Shown piece after piece: positions 36,297 to 45,314 of a stretch of 55,595 nt of DNA; position 1 is the stretch's first letter; each line of letters begins with the position of its first letter. Both the position numbers and the translations under genes were made by a program. The notes beneath the pieces were generated by a model. The model did no database searches. It was not told the DNA's origin and saw nothing but the letters and a program-made list of their open reading frames with translations. Location of the stretch: NCBI GenBank assembly GCA_015066815.1, contig SVNR01000012.1, positions 1-55,595 of the forward strand, given 5' to 3'. Origin of the DNA: Ruminococcus sp. (GTDB lineage Bacteria; Bacillota; Clostridia; Oscillospirales; Ruminococcaceae).

Positions 36297-38204
36297 ATGA
36301 GAGTAGACGTAACAAATATGCCTCAGATACAGGGGCATACAGAGTCAGCACATGCTTCTGCGGAAACAGAACAGACTCAGGGGTTCAGAACGTTTCTTCA
36401 TGATATCGGCAACGGTATACAACATGATACGGATCTTCGTGTTGAAAAAAACGATGATTTTGCCGATAATATATCAGAGGCGTTTATTATTGAGCTGGAT
36501 CCGGAAGGATCTGAAGAGGTTTCCGGAATTATTACGGAAGAACAGGATAATATGATTTTTTCAGAGATAACAGAAGAAGAAAAAGCTTCAGATATCTCTG
36601 TCGAAGGATATTCCGCGGATCTTAATATTATTTTGTTTTCTCCTGATTTTACAGACAGCGAAGCTGACAAGACAGTATCAGCTTATGATGAAGGAGCTTT
36701 GGTAACGGAGCTTTCCGGAAATCATACAGAAGTTTATTCTCATATGACACAGGAACAGTTTTCCGGTTTTGTGACGAAACAGCGTTTTGAAGGAAGTAAT
36801 ATTTTTTCAGAGTTATATCCGTCAGAGACGCCTGAAGTCAACACAAATCAGGAAAATCACAAAAGCACTGAACAGTTTCATATGAACTCAGAAGCTTTTG
36901 AAAACGGTTTTTTCACTGTAGAAAATCATTCTGCTAATCAGGCGATGTTTACGCAGAGTGAAGACATCAAGACTCAGCCGATGTTTACGCAGAGTGAAGA
37001 CATCAAGACTCAGCCGATGTTTACGCAGAGTGAAGACATCAAGACTCAGCCGATGTTTACGCAGAGCGAAGACATCAAGACTCAGGCGATGTTTATGCAG
37101 AGTGAAGACATCATAGCTCAGCCGATAGCCGCACAGAGCGAAGCTGTCACAGCCGATCCGATGTTCACTCAAAATGAAAAAACTGCAGAACAGCCGACAC
37201 TCATACAGAGTGAAAACGCTGTGGAGTCAGAATTGCTTTTGCAGAGTGATAAACACCTCAGTTTTTCTACTGTTGCCTCAGAAAAATCAAAAGTATCAGA
37301 AAAGATTTCAGAATGGCATAGTACACCGGATAACCGGGTTCAGCTCGTATCTGAAGAGCCGGAAATCAGTACAGACGCCATAAAAAATCAAGCTTATCTG
37401 CAGGGTGAAAAAACAGGAGAAGCCGAAAAGGTTGTTTCCGGGTCTTTTATCACAGGCGATACAGCAAAGAAAATCAGTTTTTCGTCTGACAGTTCACCGG
37501 CGGACAAAGTATCTGAAGCCGGAACAGAGACAGAAAAAGATCTGATGACAGTGTCTGATGCAAAGAGTGAAAACACCGGCAGGCAAATGTCCGGAAAAGA
37601 GCATGGGTCTGACAATAAAGCCTATGAAATATCTGAAAGCGACAGTGAGCTTACAGATATGGAGAAGCTTGTAAAAAACGCAGTAACACTTACTCCGTTC
37701 AGCTTTATGAGAAACCTTGACTCAATGAACGACGCTTTTACACAGCAGCAGATATCGACCCAGACATACAAGGCACTTGACGAAAGTATTTCTGTGGGAA
37801 GAAAAAGCTTTATCATAAAGCTTTCACCTGAGGGATTAGGAGAGATTACAGTAAAGCTCATAAAATCCGACGAAGGTATTCTTGTAAAGATGATGGCGTC
37901 AGATGAAAAGACAGCACAGCTTCTTAATCGTGAGCTTGATGTACTTCAGAATCTGCTCAAGCCGCATAACGCGGAGCTGGAAACCGTCGTGTACAGCAAA
38001 TCCCAGAACAGCATGACAGATATGTCAAACGCAAATCAACAGTATAGTCAGAACTTCAGAAGCAATCATCACGATCCGGAAAACAGAAGGGGATATTACA
38101 AAAACATAAATTATTTTGTACAGTCTGTTTCCGAGGAAGACGATACTTCAGCGAGAATAATTCCTTCCGTTTCGGAAAGCGTTCTGCTTGACAGGATAGT
38201 CTGA
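36297..38204 (+). CDS. fliK: Flagellar hook-length control protein FliK
   Basis: 635 residues from ATG 36297 (GGGGGGGAG 36285-36293). Long, low-complexity, Ser/Glu-rich N-terminal ruler region containing a 12-residue repeat array (residues 217-312). A C-terminal flagellar hook domain follows (about 490-590) with the core SFIIKLSPEGLGEITVKLI and LQNLLKPHNAELETVVY. FliK measures hook length and switches export specificity by contacting FlhB. N-terminal identity is weak, as usual; the C-terminal motif and position before flgD are convincing. Confidence 0.9.
   Translation: MRVDVTNMPQIQGHTESAHASAETEQTQGFRTFLHDIGNGIQHDTDLRVEKNDDFADNISEAFIIELDPEGSEEVSGIITEEQDNMIFSEITEEEKASDISVEGYSADLNIILFSPDFTDSEADKTVSAYDEGALVTELSGNHTEVYSHMTQEQFSGFVTKQRFEGSNIFSELYPSETPEVNTNQENHKSTEQFHMNSEAFENGFFTVENHSANQAMFTQSEDIKTQPMFTQSEDIKTQPMFTQSEDIKTQPMFTQSEDIKTQAMFMQSEDIIAQPIAAQSEAVTADPMFTQNEKTAEQPTLIQSENAVESELLLQSDKHLSFSTVASEKSKVSEKISEWHSTPDNRVQLVSEEPEISTDAIKNQAYLQGEKTGEAEKVVSGSFITGDTAKKISFSSDSSPADKVSEAGTETEKDLMTVSDAKSENTGRQMSGKEHGSDNKAYEISESDSELTDMEKLVKNAVTLTPFSFMRNLDSMNDAFTQQQISTQTYKALDESISVGRKSFIIKLSPEGLGEITVKLIKSDEGILVKMMASDEKTAQLLNRELDVLQNLLKPHNAELETVVYSKSQNSMTDMSNANQQYSQNFRSNHHDPENRRGYYKNINYFVQSVSEEDDTSARIIPSVSESVLLDRIV
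36945..37232 (+). repeat. 36-bp tandem repeats inside fliK (8 units)
   Basis: Units 1-3 (36945-37052) encode identical MFTQSEDIKTQP; units 4-8 diverge progressively (QSEDI or QSE core kept every 12 residues). Near-identity at the DNA level of the first four units suggests recent expansion. Confidence 0.93.
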
Positions 38205-38247
38205 TCCGCCGCGAAGGGGATTGCCAGAGAAAAGAGGTGCAGAAAAA

Positions 38248-38799
38248 ATGCCGATATCAAGTGTTTCAGACAGAAACTATCTTGACCTTATGAATGGTGT
38301 ACAGAGTGAAGATCCTGCAAAAAAATACGGTATAGAGTATACTACCGAGGAAGCAGGAAGCATGGGTTATGAGGATTTTCTGATGCTGATGGTAAAGCAG
38401 CTCACAAATCAGGACTTTACAAATCCGACCAATGACGCTGAGTATATGGCTCAGCTTACCCAGTATTCAACGCTTCAGGCAATGCAGGAAATGACAAAGC
38501 TTTCACAGAACAACTATGCTGTATCCATGGTAGGAAAAACAGTTACTGCCTCCAAGTACAGTAACGGTGAGATGATCAAGGAAACAGGCGTGGTTGAACA
38601 GATAATACGACAGGATGACGAATATCAGCTCATGATAAACGGTCAGAGCTTCACACTTACACAGATCATGTCAGTAGGTACAGGGAACGATGAAAATGCA
38701 GATCCGGATGACAAAAACAATTCAGCCGGAGCAGAAAAAACATTTTCAGCAGACATGGGGAATGCAGCGCTGTATGATATAAAGACAGCAATGGGGTGA
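38248..38799 (+). CDS. flgD: Flagellar hook assembly (cap) protein FlgD
   Basis: 183 residues from ATG 38248 (AGAGGTG 38233-38239; TTG 38221 is in frame but unlikely). The conserved N-terminal region FLMLMVKQLTNQDFTNPTND...MAQLTQYSTLQAMQEM is followed by SMVGKTVTA. The C-terminal Ig-like domains of longer FlgDs are absent, as in the short Firmicutes form. FlgD caps the growing hook. 43 bp after fliK. Confidence 0.92.
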   Translation: MPISSVSDRNYLDLMNGVQSEDPAKKYGIEYTTEEAGSMGYEDFLMLMVKQLTNQDFTNPTNDAEYMAQLTQYSTLQAMQEMTKLSQNNYAVSMVGKTVTASKYSNGEMIKETGVVEQIIRQDDEYQLMINGQSFTLTQIMSVGTGNDENADPDDKNNSAGAEKTFSADMGNAALYDIKTAMG

Positions 38800-38831
38800 T
38801 TTTACACCAAAGCAGAAAGGAAGTGTGACTA

Positions 38832-39266
38832 ATGGATGATTATATAGCATTGAGACGGCTGAATACGCCGATAACTACGGGGATTCCGCAGCATATACCA
38901 TCGGAATATACCGAAACAGTATCTCAGGAGTCTTTCAGATCCATACTGGACGCACAGCTTGACAAGGACGCTGACGCATCAGTAGCAGCGAACAGGATGG
39001 CACTTGGTTCATCCGGAGTTAATTTTTCAAAACATGCAATGAACCGTGTTCTTCAGAGAAACATAGATCTCTCAGATGAAAACCTTACACGCCTTAACGA
39101 AGGTATAAAGCTTGCAGAAGAAAAGGGACTTGATGACACGCTTATACTTATAGATTCGGCGGCGTACATAGTAAGCGTCAAGAATAACATGGTTATAACA
39201 ACAGTAGCTAATGATGAGCTTCAGGGGAATGTATTCACAAATATCGACGGTACAGTAGTTGTTTAA
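38832..39266 (+). CDS. TIGR02530 family flagellar operon protein
   Basis: 144 residues. The C-terminal two-thirds (FSKHAMNRVLQRNIDLSDEN, GLDDTLILIDSAAYIVSVKNN and VFTNIDGTVV) match a small family always found between flgD and flgE in Firmicutes and spirochaetes. Its role is not established; position suggests hook or rod assembly. ATG 38832 follows AAAGGAAG. It is followed by a 259-bp gap with repeat R5. Confidence 0.85.
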   Translation: MDDYIALRRLNTPITTGIPQHIPSEYTETVSQESFRSILDAQLDKDADASVAANRMALGSSGVNFSKHAMNRVLQRNIDLSDENLTRLNEGIKLAEEKGLDDTLILIDSAAYIVSVKNNMVITTVANDELQGNVFTNIDGTVVV

Positions 39267-39339
39267 AAGGCCGGACCTTTTTAGGAAGCTTTTCCGGAGC
39301 CTGAATGACAGATGGTTCCGGCTGCTTACCGTTGAAATA

Positions 39340-39477
39340 TTATAATGAACGTCAGAAAAAAATTTGATTTTCACTATAATAAATTTATTCTTATTGCCTT
39401 GTACATCCGCTAACCACGTTAGCTTCGTACAAGTCGGCTTATAGTAAACAACAGATATATTTGAAGTTTACTATAAA
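39340..39477. repeat. Composite palindromic repeat, copy R5 (complete A - B - A), reversed orientation
   Basis: The most complete copy. A hairpin 39340-39380 (TTATAATGAA / TTCACTATAA); reversed B at 39397-39439, exactly 43 nt (outer stem GCC/GGC and TTGTAC/GTACAA, inner stem GCTAAC/GTTAGC); second A hairpin TTATAGTAAAC 39440-39450 / GTTTACTATAA 39467-39477. The two outer ends are inverted copies of TATARTRAAC. It lies between the TIGR02530 gene and flgE. Confidence 0.93.
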
Positions 39478-39525
39478 ATATACGGATTTTTAAGAATTAT
39501 TTTTAATTTTCAGGGGGTCAATATT

Positions 39526-41151
39526 ATGTTAAGATCATTATATTCAGGTGTTGCAGGTTTAAAAACACAGCAGACAAAAATGGACGTTATAGGTAACAAC
39601 ATTGCTAACGTTGGTACATATGGTTACAAGTCAAGCAGAGCAACCTTCAAGGATGTTTACTATCAGACTACATCCTCTGCTACAGCTGCTACAGGTGACA
39701 TCGGTGGTACAAACGCAAAGCAGATAGGTTACGGTAACTCTGTCGGAAGTATCGATACCAACACACAGACATCAGCTATGTCATCGACAGGATATAATCT
39801 TGACGTTGCAATTACCGGAGAAGGTTATCTTCAGGTTATGGGTGTTGACGGAAACATAATGTATACAAAGGCCGGTATGCTTGACATAGATGCTGAAGGA
39901 AATCTCGTTGATATAAACGGTAACTTCGTTCTTGGTGTTTCCGGAGATATATCACTTCCTCCTTCTTCAAACAAGATCCAGGTAAGTCTTCCGTTCCTTG
40001 ATCCTGCACCGGCTTCAATAACAGATACGATCAACAACGTTGATTATACAATAGTATCAGCAAACGCTACAAACAAGGCAAATCTCAGCTTCACATTCAC
40101 AGCAAGCAACGCTCTTCCGATAGGACAGAAGGTAGGAGCTAAGGTATCAGGTTCTTCAGTTGTTGTAACACTTAACTCAAACGAAGTTTTTGAAAACATC
40201 GATGAACTCAACACACTGCTTAATCAGGCAATAACAGACGCAAACGGAGGAATCGAGCATCCGGCAGGTGCATTCTCTATTATTTCCAGCTCTCCGGAAA
40301 AGTTCGACGGTCTTACCGGCGCACAGATTGTAAGCACTGATTTTGGATATGATGCAGGAACAGTTTCCATGCCTGAGGGTCTGAGAACACTGTTCGGTGT
40401 TGAATCAGTTGCCGATCATTTTACAGGAAATACAGAAGACAACACTATGGAAGTAATCGTTGATGAGGCTTCCGACGGAAACGTTACTATCAGAATAGGA
40501 AACTATGAAGGTTCTATCAAAAAGAGCCAGATGACATCCGCAGGAACTCTTATGCTTACAAACGGCGGAGATACTAAGGATTCGTTCATTATTTCATATC
40601 CGAGTATGGTAACACTTCAGGCAAATCTCGGTTCATCAGTGCTTCCTGCAGGAGGAAATAATGCAGCAGGAGCAACAACATACACAGCTGCTGATACAGT
40701 AGACTTTACAAACAGTGAAAAGTCAAAGAGCCTCGGACTTGGCCAGAGTGCATTCAGACTCAAGGGAGGTACAGAAGGCGGAGAGCAGACAGTTGCAAAT
40801 CTTACAGGTATATCAATAAACCCTGACGGTGTTTTAGTCGGTGTACACGATATATACGGAACACTTGAGCTCGGACGTATAGACCTCGCTACATTTGCTA
40901 ACCCTGCCGGACTTGCCAAGGTAGGTAACACATACTTTGAAACAACACTTAACTCCGGTGATCCTATTGTAGTAAATCCGGGTACTGAAGGTACAGGTCA
41001 GCTTATGGCTTCTACTCTCGAATCCTCAAACGTTGATCTTTCAAGCGAATTCTCCGATATGATCATGACACAGAGAGGATTCCAGGCTTCATCACGTGTT
41101 ATAACAGTTTCAGATACGCTTCTTGAAGAGCTTATCAATCTCAAGAGATAA
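39526..41151 (+). CDS. flgE: Flagellar hook protein FlgE
   Basis: 541 residues. N-terminal rod/hook motif LYSGVAGLKTQQTKMDVIGNNIANVGTYGYK and C-terminal LESSNVDLSSEFSDMIMTQRGFQASSRVITVSDTLLEELINL, with a long variable central part exposed on the hook. It polymerises under the FlgD cap to form the hook. AGGGGG upstream of ATG 39526. A strong terminator follows immediately, unlike at other genes of the cluster. Confidence 0.95.
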   Translation: MLRSLYSGVAGLKTQQTKMDVIGNNIANVGTYGYKSSRATFKDVYYQTTSSATAATGDIGGTNAKQIGYGNSVGSIDTNTQTSAMSSTGYNLDVAITGEGYLQVMGVDGNIMYTKAGMLDIDAEGNLVDINGNFVLGVSGDISLPPSSNKIQVSLPFLDPAPASITDTINNVDYTIVSANATNKANLSFTFTASNALPIGQKVGAKVSGSSVVVTLNSNEVFENIDELNTLLNQAITDANGGIEHPAGAFSIISSSPEKFDGLTGAQIVSTDFGYDAGTVSMPEGLRTLFGVESVADHFTGNTEDNTMEVIVDEASDGNVTIRIGNYEGSIKKSQMTSAGTLMLTNGGDTKDSFIISYPSMVTLQANLGSSVLPAGGNNAAGATTYTAADTVDFTNSEKSKSLGLGQSAFRLKGGTEGGEQTVANLTGISINPDGVLVGVHDIYGTLELGRIDLATFANPAGLAKVGNTYFETTLNSGDPIVVNPGTEGTGQLMASTLESSNVDLSSEFSDMIMTQRGFQASSRVITVSDTLLEELINLKR

Positions 41152-41166
41152 TATTTCATAAAAATC

Positions 41167-41217
41167 AGAGAAGCGGTTAAGCCGTTTTATCATGATGCAG
41201 ACCGCTTCTCTTTTTTT
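41167..41217 (+). terminator. Intrinsic terminator directly after flgE
   Basis: AGAGAAGCGGT 41167-41177 pairs with ACCGCTTCTC 41201-41210, followed by TTTTTTT 41211-41217. It lies inside the flagellar cluster, before flbD. Confidence 0.88.
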
Positions 41218-41253
41218 ATAGTAAAAGTCAGATTTATTTTGACGTTCACTATA
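41217..41253. repeat. Module A palindrome, copy R6
   Basis: TATAGTAAAAGTCA 41217-41230 / TGACGTTCACTATA 41240-41253, with one mismatch. It starts in the T tract of the flgE terminator and ends 34 nt before flbD. Confidence 0.85.
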
Positions 41254-41287
41254 TATAAAAAAAACTGAAAAAGGGTGTCAGAATATT

Positions 41288-41491
41288 ATGATAACGCTTA
41301 CAAAACTTAACGGAACAAAATTTGTACTGAATTGCGATCTTATTGAAACAATACAGGAGAACCCCGATACGACCATAAGACTGTCCAACGGCAACGTCTA
41401 TATTGTTAAGGAACCTTCTGATATGGTTGTTAATCTTACAACTGAATTTCGCCGAGGAATACTATCAGATATTCTGAACGTGAGTAAATAA
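41288..41491 (+). CDS. flbD: FlbD/SwrD family flagellar protein
   Basis: 67 residues: ITLTKLNGTKFVLNCDLIETIQ, PDTTIRLSNGNVYIV, VKEPSDMVV. The family (SwrD in Bacillus subtilis, where it raises motor torque) sits between flgE and the motor genes. Here it directly precedes motA and motB, consistent with a stator-related role. Confidence 0.9.
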   Translation: MITLTKLNGTKFVLNCDLIETIQENPDTTIRLSNGNVYIVKEPSDMVVNLTTEFRRGILSDILNVSK

Positions 41492-41511
41492 CAAGTAGGG
41501 GGACAGTTGTT

Positions 41512-42330
41512 ATGGATTTATTGTCAATTATAGGTTTTATTATGGCGATAGCCCTTATTATTATAAGTATCCTTATGGGCGAGGATCCGGATACAGGTAG
41601 AACCACTCTTATAGTTGAACAGTTAAAGGGGTTTATTGACGTTGGTTCTATAGCTATCGTATTTGGCGGTACTATAGGAGCCATGATGGTATCATATCCG
41701 GCAAGCATGTTCAAGCAGATGTTAAAGCATCTTAAGATTATATTTTTTCCGACAAAGTACAATCCTCTCGAATGCATAGAGCATATAACAAGCTTTGCTA
41801 CAGAAGCACGTATCAACGGTCTTCTTGCACTTGAAGAAAAAATGAACGAAATAAAAGATCCGTTTATGAAAAACGCTCTTATGCTGGTTGTCGATTCGGT
41901 AGAACCTGAGAAGGTAAAGATGCTTCTTGAAAACGAACTGGATTATCTCGAGGAAAGACATGCACAGAGCCAGTCGTTTTACATGAAAATGTCAGAGTAC
42001 GCACCGGCATTTGGTATGGCGGGTACTCTTATAGGTCTTATAAACCTTCTTGCAAACATGCAGGATGCAGATGCACTTGCTGCAAACATGGCGGTTGCGC
42101 TTGTAACAACATTTTACGGCGTTCTTATTGCAAATCTTTTTGCAAAGCCGGTAGCAAGTAAGCTTAAAAAGAGACATGAGGAAGAATATCTTTATAAGAT
42201 GATAATCAGTGAAGGTGTAAAGTCAATACAGGATGGCGATAATCCGCGTTTTATTGAGGAAAAGCTTATGAGACTGCTTCCGTCTTCTATGAACACTCTC
42301 AACGGAAACGGAAAAAACAAGAAAGGTTAG
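41512..42330 (+). CDS. motA: Flagellar stator protein MotA
   Basis: 272 residues, four membrane helices (about 5-22, 35-55, 150-172, 182-205) and a cytoplasmic loop. Signature PAFGMAGTLIGLINLLANMQD then ALVTTFYGVLIANLFAKPVASKL. MotA surrounds the MotB dimer and turns ion flow into torque on FliG. Ion type is not predictable. Second gene after the internal terminator. Confidence 0.94.
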   Translation: MDLLSIIGFIMAIALIIISILMGEDPDTGRTTLIVEQLKGFIDVGSIAIVFGGTIGAMMVSYPASMFKQMLKHLKIIFFPTKYNPLECIEHITSFATEARINGLLALEEKMNEIKDPFMKNALMLVVDSVEPEKVKMLLENELDYLEERHAQSQSFYMKMSEYAPAFGMAGTLIGLINLLANMQDADALAANMAVALVTTFYGVLIANLFAKPVASKLKKRHEEEYLYKMIISEGVKSIQDGDNPRFIEEKLMRLLPSSMNTLNGNGKNKKG

Positions 42331-42380
42331 TTGATGCATATCTGAAAAAACAGTCACAACGATAACAGGGAGGTGTTGTT

Positions 42381-43250
42381 ATGGCAAGAAAAAAGCAGGA
42401 AGAAGAAAGCGGCGGCAGCTGGATGGACACGTATGGCGATATGGTAACGCTGCTTCTCACGTTTTTTGTTATGCTTTACAGTATGTCAACAATAGTGGAT
42501 GAAAAGTGGACGGCTCTTGTGTCAGCGTTCAAGCTTGACGGAAAAAACAAAGTGGATGTTATAGTTTTTGAAGAGTCAGACAAAGAAGGGGTAAAGGGCG
42601 GAGATGGTATGTTCGTCGGAGCGTTCGAGGATGAAGACCCTCATGACGGTACAGCATATAACTCTGCACTTGATGAGCTGTTTGACAAGATTAAGACATA
42701 TGTAGAAGAACATGATATGACTAACAGTATTCTTGTCAATAAGTCAGAGGAAGCTACGCCTGACGGTTCTACTGAAGAATCCGATACAGAAGATGCAAAA
42801 AATATTTTTATCAGCTTTAACGATAGTATCTTCTTTGAACCTGACCGATCTGATATAAAGCCCGAAAGCAACGAGATCCTTGACTTTTTCGGAGAGTGCC
42901 TGACAAGCGTTCAGGATGATGTTTATCTTATTATGATAAAGGGTCATACCGCAAAAGCACCATCGTCCGTAGTTGACTCAAGACTTCTTTCGGCAGAACG
43001 TGCGGGAAATATCTCGAACTTCTTTGAGCATAAGTCAGGTATATCATCTGATCTGCTGCTGCCTATGGGATGGGGAAGCAACAATCCGATAGCTGATAAT
43101 GATACCGAAGAGGGACGTGCACGCAACAGACGTGTTGAAATAGCAATAATAAACAAAAACAGTGAGCTTGCAAGAAATTCAGATTTTCTCAAAGCTATGG
43201 GTGTATCGTTTGATACTACTTCAAAAAAGGGAACGGATTTTTCCGAATAA
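42381..43250 (+). CDS. motB: Flagellar stator protein MotB
   Basis: 289 residues. A single N-terminal helix WMDTYGDMVTLLLTFFVML contains Asp20, aligned with the ion-binding aspartate. An acidic linker (about 50-130) is followed by an OmpA-like peptidoglycan-binding domain (about 140-270) with IKGHTAKAP, SAERAGNISNFF and GRARNRRVEI. It anchors the stator to the wall. Follows motA by 50 bp. Confidence 0.94.
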   Translation: MARKKQEEESGGSWMDTYGDMVTLLLTFFVMLYSMSTIVDEKWTALVSAFKLDGKNKVDVIVFEESDKEGVKGGDGMFVGAFEDEDPHDGTAYNSALDELFDKIKTYVEEHDMTNSILVNKSEEATPDGSTEESDTEDAKNIFISFNDSIFFEPDRSDIKPESNEILDFFGECLTSVQDDVYLIMIKGHTAKAPSSVVDSRLLSAERAGNISNFFEHKSGISSDLLLPMGWGSNNPIADNDTEEGRARNRRVEIAIINKNSELARNSDFLKAMGVSFDTTSKKGTDFSE

Positions 43251-43271
43251 TATTATAACGAATGACAAATT

Positions 43272-43315
43272 AATTATAGTGAATGTAAAAAGTAATTTTT
43301 ACGTTCACTATAATT
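43272..43315. repeat. Module A palindrome, copy R7
   Basis: 20-nt arms AATTATAGTGAATGTAAAAA 43272-43291 / TTTTTACGTTCACTATAATT 43296-43315 with one G-T pair and a 4-nt loop. It lies between motB and fliN. Confidence 0.9.
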
Positions 43316-43342
43316 TGCAGTATTGAGAGGAGTATTTAAAAA

Positions 43343-43777
43343 ATGAACAGCAGAAGTATAAATGTAAAAGAAGCATGTTTTCCGGATTTTTCTGCGTCGG
43401 ATAAGGAAGGAAGCGGTAACGAAGTCGATTATACCGGTCTTCTTATGAATGTTCCTCTTGAAGTAAGGGTGCAGATAGGAAAAACCAAAAGAACTATGAG
43501 AGAAGTACTGAAGTTTGCTCAGGGCTCAATAATAAAGCTCGATAAACAGGCAGGTGCGCCTGTAGAGATTATAGCAAACGATCAGACAGTAGCACGCGGA
43601 GATGTTATAGTAATAGACGAACACTTCGGAGTAAGAATAACAGAAATAATCACTACTGATAAACATCAGGAAAAACCAAAGGACAAGGAAGAGATAACAG
43701 AGGAGACTCCTGCAGCTGAAGAGGAATCTCCTGAAGCAGAAGAGACAGAGGAAAACACTGAAGAAACGGAAGAATAA
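43343..43777 (+). CDS. fliN: Flagellar motor switch protein FliN (single SpoA domain) with acidic tail
   Basis: 144 residues. The SpoA/FliN domain spans about 27-100: LLMNVPLEVRVQIGKTKRTM, LKFAQGSIIKLDKQAG, ARGDVIVIDEHFGVRI. The first 25 residues are not conserved, and the last 36 are almost all Glu/Thr/Ala/Pro. FliN forms the base of the C ring with FliM. Firmicutes usually have fliM plus a longer FliY here; neither is present, so FliN must meet FliM from another locus. Confidence 0.92.
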   Translation: MNSRSINVKEACFPDFSASDKEGSGNEVDYTGLLMNVPLEVRVQIGKTKRTMREVLKFAQGSIIKLDKQAGAPVEIIANDQTVARGDVIVIDEHFGVRITEIITTDKHQEKPKDKEEITEETPAAEEESPEAEETEENTEETEE

Positions 43778-43817
43778 TATAAGATAATAAGATATAACCT
43801 TAACTGGAGGCGGTTTT

Positions 43818-44225
43818 TTGAATAATTCGGCAGCAGGAAGAGTATTTACAGTTTTGTTTACGCTTGTAATATTTGCTGGAATACTTTATCTTGCCTATCT
43901 GACAACAAAATATATAGGGAAAAAATATTCTGTGGGAGGCGGTTTGTACGGGAGAAACATAAAGATTCTCGATACCGTGCGCCTGAGTCAGGATAAGCTG
44001 CTTATGATAGTTAAGGCCGGGGATAAAACAGTACTTATGGGGGTTAGTAAGGAGCATATGGAATACATATGCGATGTTGATGAAAAACAACTTGATATTC
44101 AGAGCGCCGGTACCGGTTCAGAGGTGCCGGCTGTGACTGATTTTGCAAGTGCATTCAAGAGTGTGCTTAGCGAAAAAATGCAGAATTTTAAATCAAAGGA
44201 GAACAAGCATGAAGACAAGAAATAA
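43818..44225 (+). CDS. fliO: Flagellar biosynthesis protein FliO
   Basis: 135 residues from TTG 43818 (GGAGG 43806-43810). One N-terminal membrane helix (about 10-32), then a cytoplasmic domain LYGRNIKILDTVRLSQDKLLMIVKAGDKTVLMGVS, the FliO/FliZ pattern. FliO assists assembly of the FliP ring. It overlaps fliP by 17 nt. Confidence 0.88.
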   Translation: MNNSAAGRVFTVLFTLVIFAGILYLAYLTTKYIGKKYSVGGGLYGRNIKILDTVRLSQDKLLMIVKAGDKTVLMGVSKEHMEYICDVDEKQLDIQSAGTGSEVPAVTDFASAFKSVLSEKMQNFKSKENKHEDKK

Positions 44226-45024
44226 TGTTCTCTCAGGAAAAAAGCTGATAAAGCTCTTTATAGGATTTATACTGAGCCTTATTGTTATGATATTTCTTAT
44301 AGGATTTATAGGCGAAACTGTATCCGCCGAATCCTCTATACGATTGGACTTGAATTCAGGCGAGGCTGACAGTGGGTCAAGCACGCTTGATTTGCTGTTT
44401 TTGCTGGCATTTATAGCGTTGATACCGTCTTTTCTTATGATGCTCACCTGCTTCACAAGAATAGTCATATCATTTTCATTTTTAAGAAATGCCATGGGTG
44501 TGGCAAACTCACCACCGAATCAGGTGATAATAGGACTTTCGATTTTTATAACTATTTTTATAATGTTTCCTGTTTTTTCTGAGATAAAGACCAGTGCGTA
44601 TGACCCGTACAAGGAGGGAACCATCACAATAGAAGAGGCTCTTGACGAGGGTCAGAAGCCGCTTAAGGTGTTTATGCTCAAGCAGGTTTATAACGAAGAT
44701 CTGGATATGTTCCTGTCTCTTGCAGATGAGAGAGAGATAGTAGATATGCAGCAGTATGATTCAAAGGAAAAGCTTACAGACCTTAGTCTGTTCGTTATTG
44801 CTCCGGCGTTTATTACCAGCGAGCTGAAGAGAGCCTTTCTCATAGGTTTTCTGCTGTATATACCGTTCCTTGTAATAGATCTTGTTGTTTCAAGTACACT
44901 TATGGCGATGGGTATGGTAATGCTTCCGCCGGCAATGATTTCTATGCCGTTCAAGCTTATGCTCTTTATAGTGGCGGACGGATGGAATCTGCTTATAGAA
45001 TCGCTTATCATAAGCTTCAATTAG
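44209..45024 (+). CDS. fliP: Flagellar export gate protein FliP
   Basis: 271 residues from ATG 44209 (AAGGAG 44196-44201; an earlier in-frame start at 44143 is rejected). Cleavable signal peptide ending near VSAESS, then four membrane helices; signature LMMLTCFTRIVISFSFLRNAMGV followed by PPNQVIIGL. It forms the FliP5-FliQ4-FliR1 gate in the MS ring centre. Confidence 0.95.
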   Translation: MKTRNNVLSGKKLIKLFIGFILSLIVMIFLIGFIGETVSAESSIRLDLNSGEADSGSSTLDLLFLLAFIALIPSFLMMLTCFTRIVISFSFLRNAMGVANSPPNQVIIGLSIFITIFIMFPVFSEIKTSAYDPYKEGTITIEEALDEGQKPLKVFMLKQVYNEDLDMFLSLADEREIVDMQQYDSKEKLTDLSLFVIAPAFITSELKRAFLIGFLLYIPFLVIDLVVSSTLMAMGMVMLPPAMISMPFKLMLFIVADGWNLLIESLIISFN

Positions 45025-45042
45025 TAACAGAGGTGTTTCCGT

Positions 45043-45306
45043 ATGACTCAGGCAGATATACTTGATCTTTTTATGAACGCAATGTATGTTTCCTTTAAGC
45101 TTGCAGCACCTATACTTATTGCAAGTATACTTATAGGACTTATAGTTGCTATTTTTCAGGCAGCAACTCAGATACATGAGCAGACGCTGACGTTTGTACC
45201 GAAGGTAATAGTCATAGCGCTTATGCTTTTGCTGCTTGGCTCGTGGATGATTACAGTCATCTCAGAATTTTTCATTATGATATTTGATAAGATAGCAGGA
45301 ATGTAG
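45043..45306 (+). CDS. fliQ: Flagellar export gate protein FliQ
   Basis: 87 residues, full length, two membrane helices. Typical LDLFMNAMYVSFKLAAPIL and GLIVAIFQAATQIHEQTLTFVPK. Gate component with FliP and FliR. AGAGG upstream of ATG 45043. Confidence 0.95.
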   Translation: MTQADILDLFMNAMYVSFKLAAPILIASILIGLIVAIFQAATQIHEQTLTFVPKVIVIALMLLLLGSWMITVISEFFIMIFDKIAGM

Positions 45307-45314
45307 GTGTTTTT

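Noticed and set aside
36945-37232. CRISPR-like array
   Set aside because: Direct repeats are contiguous, in frame and coding (FliK); no spacers or cas genes. The same applies to the ftsY and LRR arrays.
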